Of a DNA stretch of 29,835 nucleotides, positions 1 to 7,943 are shown one piece after another (the first letter of the stretch is position 1; each line of letters starts with the position of its first letter). The position numbers and the translations under genes are program-made. The DNA lies in contig JAVVVE010000029.1 of the NCBI GenBank assembly GCA_036652815.1, positions 1 to 29,835 on the forward strand, read 5' to 3'. The stretch comes from SZUA-378 sp036652815. GTDB taxonomy: Bacteria; Bacillota; Clostridia; Lachnospirales; Lachnospiraceae. A model generated the notes under the pieces. That model was not told the origin of the DNA. It was given only the letters and a program-made list of their open reading frames with translations, and did not search any database.

Positions 1-153
1 ATTGCACATCTTTCAAATTCATAGTATTATGCTTGTTGAACAAACGAGTTTAGTCTGAAATAAATTAAAACCACTATATATAAATAGCCCTGCTAATAAA
101 ATACCCGCTGTGATTTTCTTTTTTAATAAATATTCTTTTGTGTTTTGTTTCAG
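1..153 (-). pseudogene. Start of the gene following the MBOAT gene; frame closes after about 44 codons
   Basis: On the minus strand a GGAGG (162-166) lies just past the MBOAT stop codon, with a CTG at 153-151 placed 8 nt downstream. From there a frame runs 44 codons: a Lys-rich start, one hydrophobic helix (about residues 15-28), then a TGA at 21-19. No ATG is available; a GTG at 162-160 overlaps the GGAGG. Another frame (FNKHNTMNLKDVQ) stays open to the window edge, so a one-base frameshift near position 35-45 could rejoin a longer protein. By position this should be the membrane-anchored SGNH/AlgJ-like partner that commonly follows an MBOAT acyltransferase, but too little sequence is present to recognise a family. 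It could be a broken gene, a sequencing error, or a genuinely tiny membrane protein. Confidence 0.35.
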
Positions 154-168
154 GGCTCTCACCTCCAA

Positions 169-1611
169 TTAAAAATTAAAATAAATAAATGGATTATAAC
201 CACCACGTGCTAAATAGCTTACGCAGATATAGAATAATGCAACGATTGCAAACGGATATGCCGTTGTAATAATTCGATTTACTATCCCTTGTTTTGACTT
301 TACCAACCATTCATTTATCCTACGAGCAACCGGTGCGCAAAAAACGATCCCAAGTATTAAAAACACACCATATTCCTTCATTAAAAATAATGCTTGTTTG
401 CTAAAAAATCCATTATTGGATAATCCAAACATATTTAGAAAATAACGTCCTGCCTGATACAGATCCTGTGCTCGAAACATTACCCACCCTAGTGTTACTA
501 CCAACATGGTATAAGCATGCATCAAGATAGGATGTTTGTTGTCCTTGCCATATCCAAAAAAGCGTTCTGCCAATTGAAAACAGAAATGCCACAATCCCCA
601 AAATAAGAAGGTCCAATTTGCTCCATGCCATATGCCGGTAAGCAGCCAGACAATAAACAGATTACGAATCATAATATCCTTATTTTTTACTCGCGAGCCA
701 CCCAATGGAAAATATACGTATTCGCGAAACCAACTGGTGAGACTAATATGCCACTTACGCCAAAAATCCAAAAGTGATGTTGCAGCATACGGATAGTTAA
801 AGTTTTCATCAAACTTAAATCCAAACATCAAGCCAAGTCCAATTGCCATATCTGAATATCCCGAAAAGTCAAAATAAATTTGTAATGTATACGCAATCGC
901 TCCCAGCCATGCCAGCATAATCGGCACATTATACATCTCTTGTCCCATTGCGGAGTAGTTAAAGATGGTATCTGCTAAGATGGCAAAGTTATTGGCTAAT
1001 AAAATCTTTTTTCCCAATCCCACCACAAATCGACAGGCTCCCATCGAGATTTTATTGATATTGCTCTTTCTCGTATGAAGCTGTTCTGCAATCGACGCAT
1101 ATCGCACAATCGGTCCTGCAATGAGCTGTGGGAAGAAAGCAATATAAAGTCCTACATAAAAAGGATTCTTTTCCGCCTTTGTAGAGTGTTTATATACATC
1201 TAATACATAGGACATTGCCTGAAATGTAAAAAATGAAATACCGATTGGTAATGCCAATACTACCTCAGGCAATAAGGGATGCCCTGCGCCCTCATTCACT
1301 ACATTTACAAAAAACCCCAAATACTTAAAAATAAATAAAATGGTTAAATTAATGACACAGGAACTAATCATAATAAAACGTCTTGTTTTTAACCGATTAT
1401 TATTCTTTTCAATGAGCCATCCCGCTGTCCAATTGAGTAATACTACTGCCAGCATTAACAAAATATTAATTGGTTCGCCCCACGCATAAAACAAAATGCT
1501 TACAAGCATCAACCAAATATTTTGTGCCAATCTGGAAAATGCCAACACATAATAAACACCAAATACAATTGGTAAAAATAGAAACAAAAAAATAGTGCTT
1601 GAAAAAAGCAT
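169..1611 (-). CDS. MBOAT family O-acyltransferase (AlgI/DltB-like)
   Basis: Polytopic membrane protein of 480 residues. MBOAT proteins of the AlgI/PatB type move an acyl group, usually acetyl, across the membrane to a partner that modifies an extracellular polysaccharide or cell-wall polymer. The family signature is clear: WRKWHIS (His288) and TGIWHGANW with the expected catalytic His329, preceded by FPQLIAGPIVRY and YFDFSGYSDMAIG. Length is usual for AlgI. I chose the ATG at 1611 because the GGAGG at 1624-1628 is about 11 nt upstream; a GTG at 1629 in frame would use the ribosome site itself as coding sequence. It follows the CotH gene by 33 nt and ends 3 nt before the next ribosome site, so it is operonic. 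The acylated substrate cannot be told from sequence. Confidence 0.9.
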   Translation of the reverse strand: MLFSSTIFLFLFLPIVFGVYYVLAFSRLAQNIWLMLVSILFYAWGEPINILLMLAVVLLNWTAGWLIEKNNNRLKTRRFIMISSCVINLTILFIFKYLGFFVNVVNEGAGHPLLPEVVLALPIGISFFTFQAMSYVLDVYKHSTKAEKNPFYVGLYIAFFPQLIAGPIVRYASIAEQLHTRKSNINKISMGACRFVVGLGKKILLANNFAILADTIFNYSAMGQEMYNVPIMLAWLGAIAYTLQIYFDFSGYSDMAIGLGLMFGFKFDENFNYPYAATSLLDFWRKWHISLTSWFREYVYFPLGGSRVKNKDIMIRNLFIVWLLTGIWHGANWTFLFWGLWHFCFQLAERFFGYGKDNKHPILMHAYTMLVVTLGWVMFRAQDLYQAGRYFLNMFGLSNNGFFSKQALFLMKEYGVFLILGIVFCAPVARRINEWLVKSKQGIVNRIITTAYPFAIVALFYICVSYLARGGYNPFIYFNF

Positions 1612-1644
1612 AGGTAACATTTCCTCCACTTGTCCGCAACACGG

Positions 1645-3255
1645 CTATTTTTTAAATCCAACATAAACAGCCGGTACTATAAATACCATTGAACATAAAA
1701 AAAGTAAAATGCCATTAAAATGAGAGTTATCGGTTGAAACCTCTGCTCTTTTTTCTAATATTTTAAATTGATATGGCATCTCATTTGCGTGTTTACGCAG
1801 CATCGTTTTGATTCGATTGATTTCATGTTCATACTCCATTGTATAACGTTGTATTAGATCTCCATCTTTATCTTTATATGGATCAAGGCGAAGTGTCGAA
1901 ATAGTATTATTTCCTGTATATATGGCTTCCCAACGTTTCCACTCTCGCTGTCTCGCACCGCCAAGATAAGCAACGATTTCATCTATTTTATTGATTACAT
2001 GTGTTTCCGAAAAGGTGCTTCTCCTTAATGCTGCATATTGCTTCTCTAATTTATGAATAAATGCCTTGTCTCTGCATAGCTGTTGAAACCATGGTTTTAT
2101 CTGGAATCCAAGATGTTCGATTTCCATCGGTTTCAAATTAAAATTGTCCATTGTATTGTCAAAATCCCAAACAGGACCCATGGTAATCTTTCCACCCAGA
2201 TCTTTATAAAAATAAGTAGAGTAATTACCGGCATCATAACTGCCAAAAAACTCATTGATTAAAAAATAGTTTACAAAAGAGTCTACATCAATATATTGAG
2301 GATAGGTGGAAAATATGTTAAAATCCTCTGCATACAAAACATCCTCCATTAAATTGACATCTGCCGATACATAATCAATCATTTCCTCCGTCACTTTATA
2401 CTTTGAGGGATAAAGGAGTCCAAAATATTCTATTTGTTCTCCCTTCCCATGGTGCTTTGTTTTTAACATATTTTTATCTATATCAATTCTATCTCTGCGA
2501 ACCAGATAACTATTAACTGCCGCACTTCTTTTATAGGGTGCTATGTCTACTCTGTCCGGTCCCTGTATAATATTTTCCTGCAATAAATAAACGCCCTCAT
2601 ATTGATACCCCTCTTTATTTTTTATCAATACTTCACAAAAATGCGAATCCGGTGTATATGGCATGATTTCTGATGTGAGGGAATATACTAAATAATTGCG
2701 CAGCATACTTTTGTCTGCAACACTTCCGTTTAAAATCCACTCATCATTCGCTCCCATATTTAAAAGGTCAACTTCATTCTGCTCGCCCGTAGCCGTTTGC
2801 ATTTTGATAAGCCATTGTGCCTTATCATATAGCATAGAGGTATTACCCCTTCGTTTTATCTTTATTTTACTCTCTTGGCTTGGTTTGTCTGTCAGCGTAT
2901 TTCGCCCTGTTTCTGAATGCAGAATACGAAAGGTACCGTCTATATAAGGTTCGATTCCTTCTATTGGAACAAAAATCCCCTCTTTGGTTTGTTTCATCGT
3001 AATAGGGGCTGTTTCTCCACCCGTATCTAAAATGACAATGGGTAGATGCGAAGAAAATTCAGCATCCACTGTAAAATCATCCTTTATATATTCTAATGGA
3101 TTCTTCTCTAAATCTGCCGGTGGAAGTGACTTTTCATAAGAATTTTTAACTTCCGTAAAATGCTCCTGTTGATAAAACAGGGAAGCCACTACGGAAAGTA
3201 TAAGCATAGCCGCTATGGACAAACTTGCCTTCCATCGGGTAGAAATTTTATTCAT
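1645..3255 (-). CDS. CotH-type protein kinase, membrane anchored
   Basis: 536 residues with an N-terminal membrane helix (11-28), a large extracytoplasmic CotH domain and a C-terminal helix (about 514-533). CotH proteins have an atypical kinase fold; CotH of Bacillus phosphorylates spore-coat proteins. Visible signatures are RRGNTSMLYDKAQWLIKM (about 135-152, the lysine strand), the conserved block around FINEFFGSYD/NYSTYFYKD (331-351) and the metal-binding GPVWDFDNTMDN (360-371, Asp364 and Asp366). The two flanking helices suggest it works on the outer face of the membrane rather than in a spore coat. Start supported by a GAGGTG 6 nt before the ATG. It lies 17 nt after the DUF4956 gene. The substrate is unknown; in this context a secreted protein or surface polymer is the inference. 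Confidence 0.88.
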   Translation of the reverse strand: MNKISTRWKASLSIAAMLILSVVASLFYQQEHFTEVKNSYEKSLPPADLEKNPLEYIKDDFTVDAEFSSHLPIVILDTGGETAPITMKQTKEGIFVPIEGIEPYIDGTFRILHSETGRNTLTDKPSQESKIKIKRRGNTSMLYDKAQWLIKMQTATGEQNEVDLLNMGANDEWILNGSVADKSMLRNYLVYSLTSEIMPYTPDSHFCEVLIKNKEGYQYEGVYLLQENIIQGPDRVDIAPYKRSAAVNSYLVRRDRIDIDKNMLKTKHHGKGEQIEYFGLLYPSKYKVTEEMIDYVSADVNLMEDVLYAEDFNIFSTYPQYIDVDSFVNYFLINEFFGSYDAGNYSTYFYKDLGGKITMGPVWDFDNTMDNFNLKPMEIEHLGFQIKPWFQQLCRDKAFIHKLEKQYAALRRSTFSETHVINKIDEIVAYLGGARQREWKRWEAIYTGNNTISTLRLDPYKDKDGDLIQRYTMEYEHEINRIKTMLRKHANEMPYQFKILEKRAEVSTDNSHFNGILLFLCSMVFIVPAVYVGFKK

Positions 3256-3272
3256 ACTTTACACCTCAACGT

Positions 3273-3950
3273 TTAACGATTTATTTCATCATTCTGGCAA
3301 ACAAGATTCACGGCACTAACTTCTGCATTTTTATAAAAAACAGACGTAATTTCATTTTGGCCACCAAGCTTCTTTATCATTTTTTCTGAAAGTTCATAAA
3401 TATATTCAATCGTTGTTTCTGTACTGTTTATAACACGTAACTGTGCATATCCTTTCAATCGTTCTTCCATAATATGCTGGATATCCTCTTCACTTTTGCG
3501 TGGTGCTCGTACAATTAGCAAAAAGCGTTCGTTTTTACGAACAAATCCAAAAATCAACATCATTCCAAACACAACGGCTGTTCCAATCGAAGCCGTCATA
3601 TATTCTGAAACACCACAACAAATTCCAACTGCAATTCCCCAAAATATGTATGCGGTATCTCGTGGATCTTTAATCGCAGTACGAAAACGTACAATAGAAA
3701 GTGCACCTACCATACCTAAGGAAAGTGCAATATTATTACCGATAACGTTCATTACTAATGTCGTAACCAAAGTAAGCATCACTAAGGATACATTAAACCG
3801 TGCGCTATAGCTTGCTCCGGAATGACATAAACGATAAGATAAAAAAATTACACAACCGATTACCGATGCAATTAAAAAATTCAATAAAATATCCTGCATC
3901 GTAAGTGCTCCCGTGTTGTTTACAAAGTAACTAAATAATTGATTTTTCAT
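3273..3950 (-). CDS. DUF4956 family membrane protein
   Basis: 225 residues: a short N-terminus, about four or five membrane helices (roughly 20-140) and a soluble C-terminal part of about 85 residues. The family mark is the conserved loop GMVGALSIVRFRTAIKDPRD (79-98), followed by IFWGIAVGICCG. DUF4956 proteins have no assigned biochemical role to my knowledge, but I recall them next to VTC-domain and CotH genes in many Gram-positive genomes, which matches the arrangement here. The C-terminal part resembles a small alpha/beta domain and may sense or bind something in the cytoplasm; that is inference. AAAGGAG lies 6 nt before the ATG. The gaps are 29 nt to the VTC gene upstream and 17 nt to the cotH-like gene downstream. 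Confidence 0.87.
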   Translation of the reverse strand: MKNQLFSYFVNNTGALTMQDILLNFLIASVIGCVIFLSYRLCHSGASYSARFNVSLVMLTLVTTLVMNVIGNNIALSLGMVGALSIVRFRTAIKDPRDTAYIFWGIAVGICCGVSEYMTASIGTAVVFGMMLIFGFVRKNERFLLIVRAPRKSEEDIQHIMEERLKGYAQLRVINSTETTIEYIYELSEKMIKKLGGQNEITSVFYKNAEVSAVNLVCQNDEINR

Positions 3951-3979
3951 TATGAACTCCTTTTATTTGTTTTAATAAT

Positions 3980-4687
3980 CTATCTCTCGCCTCGTAAAAC
4001 AAGGGAACGTGCGATACAATACTTGCTTGCAGAAATTTGCATGTATTCATGCGTAGATAGTAAATCCTTAACATAGCTTAGCAGAAAGTGATTGTATTTA
4101 ATCTCCAAGGTGACATTATTAGGATCTTCCACATTCGCTAATTGCAAATTCGGCTCAAATAAATTCAAATTCACTTCACTGGCTCGGATGCCACTGTCTA
4201 ATGTGATTCGAATATCGTTTGTCGGTACTATAAATGCTTCCCTGTCATATTCCACAATACATTTTGGAAAATATGCTTTTTCACACATCAATTGATACAG
4301 TTTTGCTGCAAATGGATTGTCAATATGCAGCAAGCAGTCATACTCACCATTTATTACTTTCTCTGCTGCTTCTTTATCTAATAAAACGCCACGTTTTCTC
4401 TGATTATTTCCCATTTTTTCTTTTAATTCCAGACGTGCCGTATTAAAATCAGGTCCATACGATCTCAATCGTAATTTTTGTCGATTATCATACCCATCCA
4501 CCTTATCATAATAATCTGCATCATTTAAGGTATCGAAATAGAGAGAACGGACAATATATCCACCGTCATTACCGCCATGGATATCCTTTTCTAATACTTG
4601 ACCCAATCGATAGCTGACCTTCCTTGCCTCTATGAGTGACAGTCCATATTTCTTTTCTTGTCTAAACACATCTATCATGTTTCCCAT
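3980..4687 (-). CDS. VTC-domain polyphosphate polymerase
   Basis: 235 residues, essentially one VTC domain, the tunnel-shaped triphosphate-tunnel fold that in yeast Vtc4 makes polyphosphate from ATP. All expected tunnel residues can be seen: EKKY (11-14), the KLRLRSYG basic strand (Arg73, Arg75), RLELKEK (Glu87, Lys89), VEYDREAF (Arg149), RITLDSG (Arg160, Asp164), the LEIKYN strand (Glu195, Lys197) and a late Lys222. So an active enzyme is likely. No membrane segment is present; the adjacent DUF4956 protein could supply one, as Vtc4 works with membrane subunits. I chose the ATG at 4687 because AAAGGA lies 7-8 nt upstream; a longer frame to 4762 has a Trp-rich extension with no ribosome site and overlaps the terminator. 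First gene of the cassette. Confidence 0.88.
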   Translation of the reverse strand: MGNMIDVFRQEKKYGLSLIEARKVSYRLGQVLEKDIHGGNDGGYIVRSLYFDTLNDADYYDKVDGYDNRQKLRLRSYGPDFNTARLELKEKMGNNQRKRGVLLDKEAAEKVINGEYDCLLHIDNPFAAKLYQLMCEKAYFPKCIVEYDREAFIVPTNDIRITLDSGIRASEVNLNLFEPNLQLANVEDPNNVTLEIKYNHFLLSYVKDLLSTHEYMQISASKYCIARSLVLRGER

Positions 4688-4737
4688 CAAAGCTTCCTTT
4701 CTATATTTATCTTTGGTGTTTCCCCATGTCCACCAAC

Positions 4738-4779
4738 AAAAAAAGGGTAAAGCCTTACTCACTCAATCGACTTTACACC
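4738..4779 (-). terminator. Rho-independent terminator after the 39-codon gene
   Basis: Minus strand: a hairpin with stem GTAAAG/CTTTAC extended by GG/CC around a bulged T, followed by seven T residues. It lies 23 nt after the stop of the small gene and about 50 nt before the VTC start, so it separates the two units. Little room is left for a separate promoter for the VTC cassette, and readthrough may matter. Confidence 0.7.
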
Positions 4780-4801
4780 TTTTGTTATTTGTTTCATGCT
4801 T

Positions 4802-4921
4802 TTAGAATGATTTATCAGCATAGTTTTTATATCGCTTATAGGTATCTGTGTAACAAGATTCAATATTATCAAGTCTTGGTAAAATATCTGATAACGCCAA
4901 TAACAATTCGCTGTCTGTCAT
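4802..4921 (-). CDS. Small acidic protein, 39 residues, unknown function
   Basis: A 39-codon frame starting at an ATG with GGAGG 7 nt upstream, a strong site. The product begins MTDSELLLALSDILPRLDNI, an amphipathic acidic/leucine pattern that should form a helix, and ends with a Tyr/Lys-rich tail. The beginning resembles small Clostridia coiled-coil proteins of the type MT-x-ELL-x-A-S-D, so it may be a shortened member of such a family; I do not recognise it further. It has a promoter-like pair just upstream (4955-4983) and a terminator just downstream (4738-4779), which argues for a real single-gene unit rather than a chance frame. A second possibility is that the RNA itself is the functional product. 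Confidence 0.5.
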   Translation of the reverse strand: MTDSELLLALSDILPRLDNIESCYTDTYKRYKNYADKSF

Positions 4922-4954
4922 GATAATACCTCCATGCATTGATGTGCTAACTAT

Positions 4955-4983
4955 AACATAGGTGTAATATAATGTCTATTCAA
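4955..4983 (-). promoter_or_regulatory. Candidate sigma-A promoter of the 39-codon gene
   Basis: Minus strand TTGAAT (-35) and TATGTT (-10) with a 17-nt spacer, about 34 nt from the -10 box to the ATG. The -10 box is weak, but spacing, position and the gap between metA and this gene fit. Confidence 0.45.
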
Positions 4984-5029
4984 ATAACAATTTATCTTTC
5001 TAAAAATACTGTTGAAGCATACCCATCCT

Positions 5030-5935
5030 TTACAGATTATATGGTGTCTTTTGATAGACATAATAATTAAGCCAGTTGGTATAGAGATCATTGCAATGGG
5101 AACGCCACTGCATACATGGTTTTTGGGTGCAGTCATCCTGTGGATAGTAGTGCTTTGGCAGACTGATAGGCAGACCTTTCTCACGATCTCTGAGATATTC
5201 ATTATGTAGGGAATAACGGTCATATTCCGGATGTCCCATCACAAAGATTTGTTTTCCCTCTTCCGCTATCGCCAACAGCACTCCTGCTTCCTGTGATTCT
5301 GCCAGTATCATCAATTCTTTGCAGGCATGGATATCCTCCGCCAGTACGGTCGTATGTCTGCTGTGTGGTGCCTTAAAGATATCATCAAAGCCTCTGACTA
5401 AGGGTATTCTGCGGTTCATAACCCGATGATCGTAGATCCCAAATAATTTATCGGAAAGGAGATGTTTTTTTAGTCCAAAGTGATAAAAGAGACCTGCCTG
5501 TGCTCCCCAACAGATATGTAGGGTTGAAGTGACATGCGTCTTGGACCATTCCATGATATGACATAGTTCGTTCCAGTAATCTACTTCCCCAAAAGGCAGT
5601 TGTTCTACGGGAGCGCCTGTAATAATCAGCCCATCATATCGATTATCCTGTAATTCTCCAAAGGTATGATAAAATTTATTCAGGTGATTCGCCGAGGTAT
5701 TCAATGATACATGACTATCCGCATTCATAAAATCAACATCCACCTGTAACGGTGTATTGGATAGAGCACGAAGCAGTTGTAATTCTGTATCCTGCTTAAC
5801 CGGCATCAGATTTAAGATACAGATCTGTAAAGGTCTGATGTCCTGAATCGTTGCTCTCGTTTCATCCATTACAAAGATATTTTCATTCTCCAGGATCTCC
5901 TTGGCAGGCAGATCGCTTTGTGTTTTAATTGGCAT
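5030..5935 (-). CDS. metAA: Homoserine O-acetyltransferase (MetA family)
   Basis: 301 residues, full length. MetA acylates the hydroxyl of L-homoserine in the first committed step of methionine synthesis, in the cytoplasm. The nucleophile is Cys142 in HICWGAQAGLFYH; the catalytic dyad partners His235 and Glu237 are in VMGHPEYDRYS. Residue 111, in TGAPVEQLPF, is Glu. In this family Glu111 goes with acetyl-CoA and Gly111 with succinyl-CoA, so I infer acetyl transfer, the usual case in Clostridia despite the 'succinyltransferase' name often given. A GGAGG lies 10 nt before the ATG. It is the last gene after rluF and ligA, 25 nt behind ligA. I see no S-box or T-box leader, so methionine control is not evident here. 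Confidence 0.95.
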   Translation of the reverse strand: MPIKTQSDLPAKEILENENIFVMDETRATIQDIRPLQICILNLMPVKQDTELQLLRALSNTPLQVDVDFMNADSHVSLNTSANHLNKFYHTFGELQDNRYDGLIITGAPVEQLPFGEVDYWNELCHIMEWSKTHVTSTLHICWGAQAGLFYHFGLKKHLLSDKLFGIYDHRVMNRRIPLVRGFDDIFKAPHSRHTTVLAEDIHACKELMILAESQEAGVLLAIAEEGKQIFVMGHPEYDRYSLHNEYLRDREKGLPISLPKHYYPQDDCTQKPCMQWRSHCNDLYTNWLNYYVYQKTPYNL

Positions 5936-5960
5936 AGTTTAGAAGCCTCCTTCTTTCTTG

Positions 5961-7925
5961 TTAGATCGTCAGATATTTCTCGATAAATTCATCTTCTGTC
6001 AGAACTTGGATTCCGAGTTCTCTTGCTTTTTTATTTTTGGAGGAATGAGACATGGCATCATTATTAATGAGTGCTGTCGTCTTAGAGGTCACACTGCCTG
6101 TTACCTTACCACCTTTTTGCTCAATCTCTGCTTTCATGGCTTCCCTGTTCTCGTATTGTAGCAGGCTGCCTGTAATCACAAAATTCATGCCTGACATTGT
6201 CTGGGGAACTGTTTCTCTGTCTTCTATCTGTATCGTAAGTTCTTGTAAGAGTCTGTCTACCATGAGTCTATTCTCTTCTGACTCAAAATAATCCACAAAA
6301 GCTTTGGCGATTACTTCTCCAATGCCATCGATGGCACTTAATTCCGTTATGGATGCCTGTCGCATCTTATTAAAATCATCCCGATATTCACGGCAAAGCA
6401 TCTTGGCATTAGATACTCCTATATTGGCGATGCCCAGTCCATAGATGACTCTGGCATAGGTCGTTTTACGTGCAGTCTGGATGCTGTCCCATAGATTACG
6501 ATAAGATTTATCACCAAATCCCTCCATCTGCATCAGTTCTTCCCGATGCTTCTCTAAATGAAAAATATCAGCAAATTCATGAATAAAACCTTTGGCAATA
6601 AATTTTTCCAGAGAAGCTTCTGACAGTCCCTCGATATTTAAGGCATCTCTGCCGGCAAATAGGGTAAATGCTTTAATCTTCTTAATCTCACATGCGGGGT
6701 TCTTGCAATACAGTACCTTAACATCATTCATCTGTTGTATCGTCGTTGGTTGCCCACAGACCGGACAAATCTCAGGAATAGGCATATGATTGCTCTTCGT
6801 CAGATTCTCGGCGATCTGCGGGATGATCATATTGGCTTTATAGACCGTGATGCGGTCTCCGATGCCCAATTGCAGGCTCTGCATCACGCTGATATTATGC
6901 ACACTGGCTCTGCTGACTGTGGTACCTTCCAGTTCTACCGGTTCAAAGACAGCCACCGGATTGATGAGTCCTGTCCTGCTCGGAGACCATTCTATCTGTG
7001 TTAAAGTCGTTTCCGCTATCTCGTCTGCCCATTTAAAAGCGATCGAATCCCTCGGGAATTTGGCGGTTCGACCCAGACTCTTGCTATAGGCGATATCGTT
7101 AAGGCATAAGACCAGTCCATCGGATGGGATATCATAGGTCACGATATCTTTTTCGTATCTGCCTATCTCTTCTAGGATCGTATCTTCCTGTACTTTGACA
7201 TAGGATACGACTTCAAATCCCTGTTCCTGTAAAAATCTGAATTGTTCTTCTCTTGCATTGTGAAATTCAACACCATCTGCCTGTACCAAAGCAAATGCAT
7301 AAAAACGTACTTGTCTACCTGCTGTGATTTCATTATTTAATTGTCTGACAGAACCACTGCACAGATTCCGTGGATTCTTATATTTGGCATCCGCCTCGTC
7401 GATTTGTTCATTGATATTCACAAAATCAGAATAACGGATGACTGCCTCACCACGTAGTATGAGTGTCCCCTGATAGGCAATCGATAACGGAATATTCTTA
7501 AATACTTTTGCATTATTCGTAATGACTTCACCGACTTCGCCATTTCCCCTTGTGACTGCTTTTGCAAGTTTTCCTTCAGAATAAGTCAATACTACCGTAA
7601 GTCCATCTAATTTCCAAGATAATAATGCAGTCTGACCCTTCAGCCAGTCTTTTAGTTCTTCTCTGCTCTTGGTCTTTCCTAAAGAAAGCATCGGTGATTC
7701 ATGTTTTTCTTTGGGTAACTGTGCCACTGCCTCATATCCAACCGTAACGGTGGGACTATCCGCAAGTACAATACCCGTCTTACCTTCCAGTTCTACCAAT
7801 TCTTCATATAATTTATCATATTCATAATTACTGATTACTTCCGTGTCCTGTGCATAATAGGCTTTGGATGCTTCTTGTAATTGTTGTACCAATCGTTTCA
7901 TCCTGACTTGATTATCTTGTTCCAT
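5961..7925 (-). CDS. ligA: NAD-dependent DNA ligase, divergent subtype
   Basis: 654 residues, near the usual 670. It seals nicks in DNA using NAD. Domain order is standard: Ia domain (AYYAQD...YEYDKLYEEL, 22-43), nucleotidyltransferase domain with AMP-lysine Lys105 in SWKLDGL, OB fold, four-cysteine zinc site (Cys387, 390, 407, 412), helix-hairpin-helix repeats (about 430-560) and BRCT (about 570-654). Several normally invariant spots differ from the E. coli type: the acidic residue two before the lysine is Ser103, the motif IV lysine (DGVVIK) is Cys274 in SDGLVLCLND, PMLSLDN reads PMLSLGK, and the RAGDVIP block reads KANMIIPQ. Lys298 in IAFKW and Glu160 in RGEAV are kept. I think this is a coherent subfamily rather than a decayed gene. 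It lies 18 nt after rluF and is part of that operon. Confidence 0.93.
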   Translation of the reverse strand: MEQDNQVRMKRLVQQLQEASKAYYAQDTEVISNYEYDKLYEELVELEGKTGIVLADSPTVTVGYEAVAQLPKEKHESPMLSLGKTKSREELKDWLKGQTALLSWKLDGLTVVLTYSEGKLAKAVTRGNGEVGEVITNNAKVFKNIPLSIAYQGTLILRGEAVIRYSDFVNINEQIDEADAKYKNPRNLCSGSVRQLNNEITAGRQVRFYAFALVQADGVEFHNAREEQFRFLQEQGFEVVSYVKVQEDTILEEIGRYEKDIVTYDIPSDGLVLCLNDIAYSKSLGRTAKFPRDSIAFKWADEIAETTLTQIEWSPSRTGLINPVAVFEPVELEGTTVSRASVHNISVMQSLQLGIGDRITVYKANMIIPQIAENLTKSNHMPIPEICPVCGQPTTIQQMNDVKVLYCKNPACEIKKIKAFTLFAGRDALNIEGLSEASLEKFIAKGFIHEFADIFHLEKHREELMQMEGFGDKSYRNLWDSIQTARKTTYARVIYGLGIANIGVSNAKMLCREYRDDFNKMRQASITELSAIDGIGEVIAKAFVDYFESEENRLMVDRLLQELTIQIEDRETVPQTMSGMNFVITGSLLQYENREAMKAEIEQKGGKVTGSVTSKTTALINNDAMSHSSKNKKARELGIQVLTEDEFIEKYLTI

Positions 7926-7943
7926 TCGTTGTGTATCCCCTTT

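Noticed and set aside
4688..4762. Longer N-terminus for the VTC protein
   Set aside because: It would overlap the terminator T-run and has no ribosome site; the VTC domain begins after the ATG at 4687.
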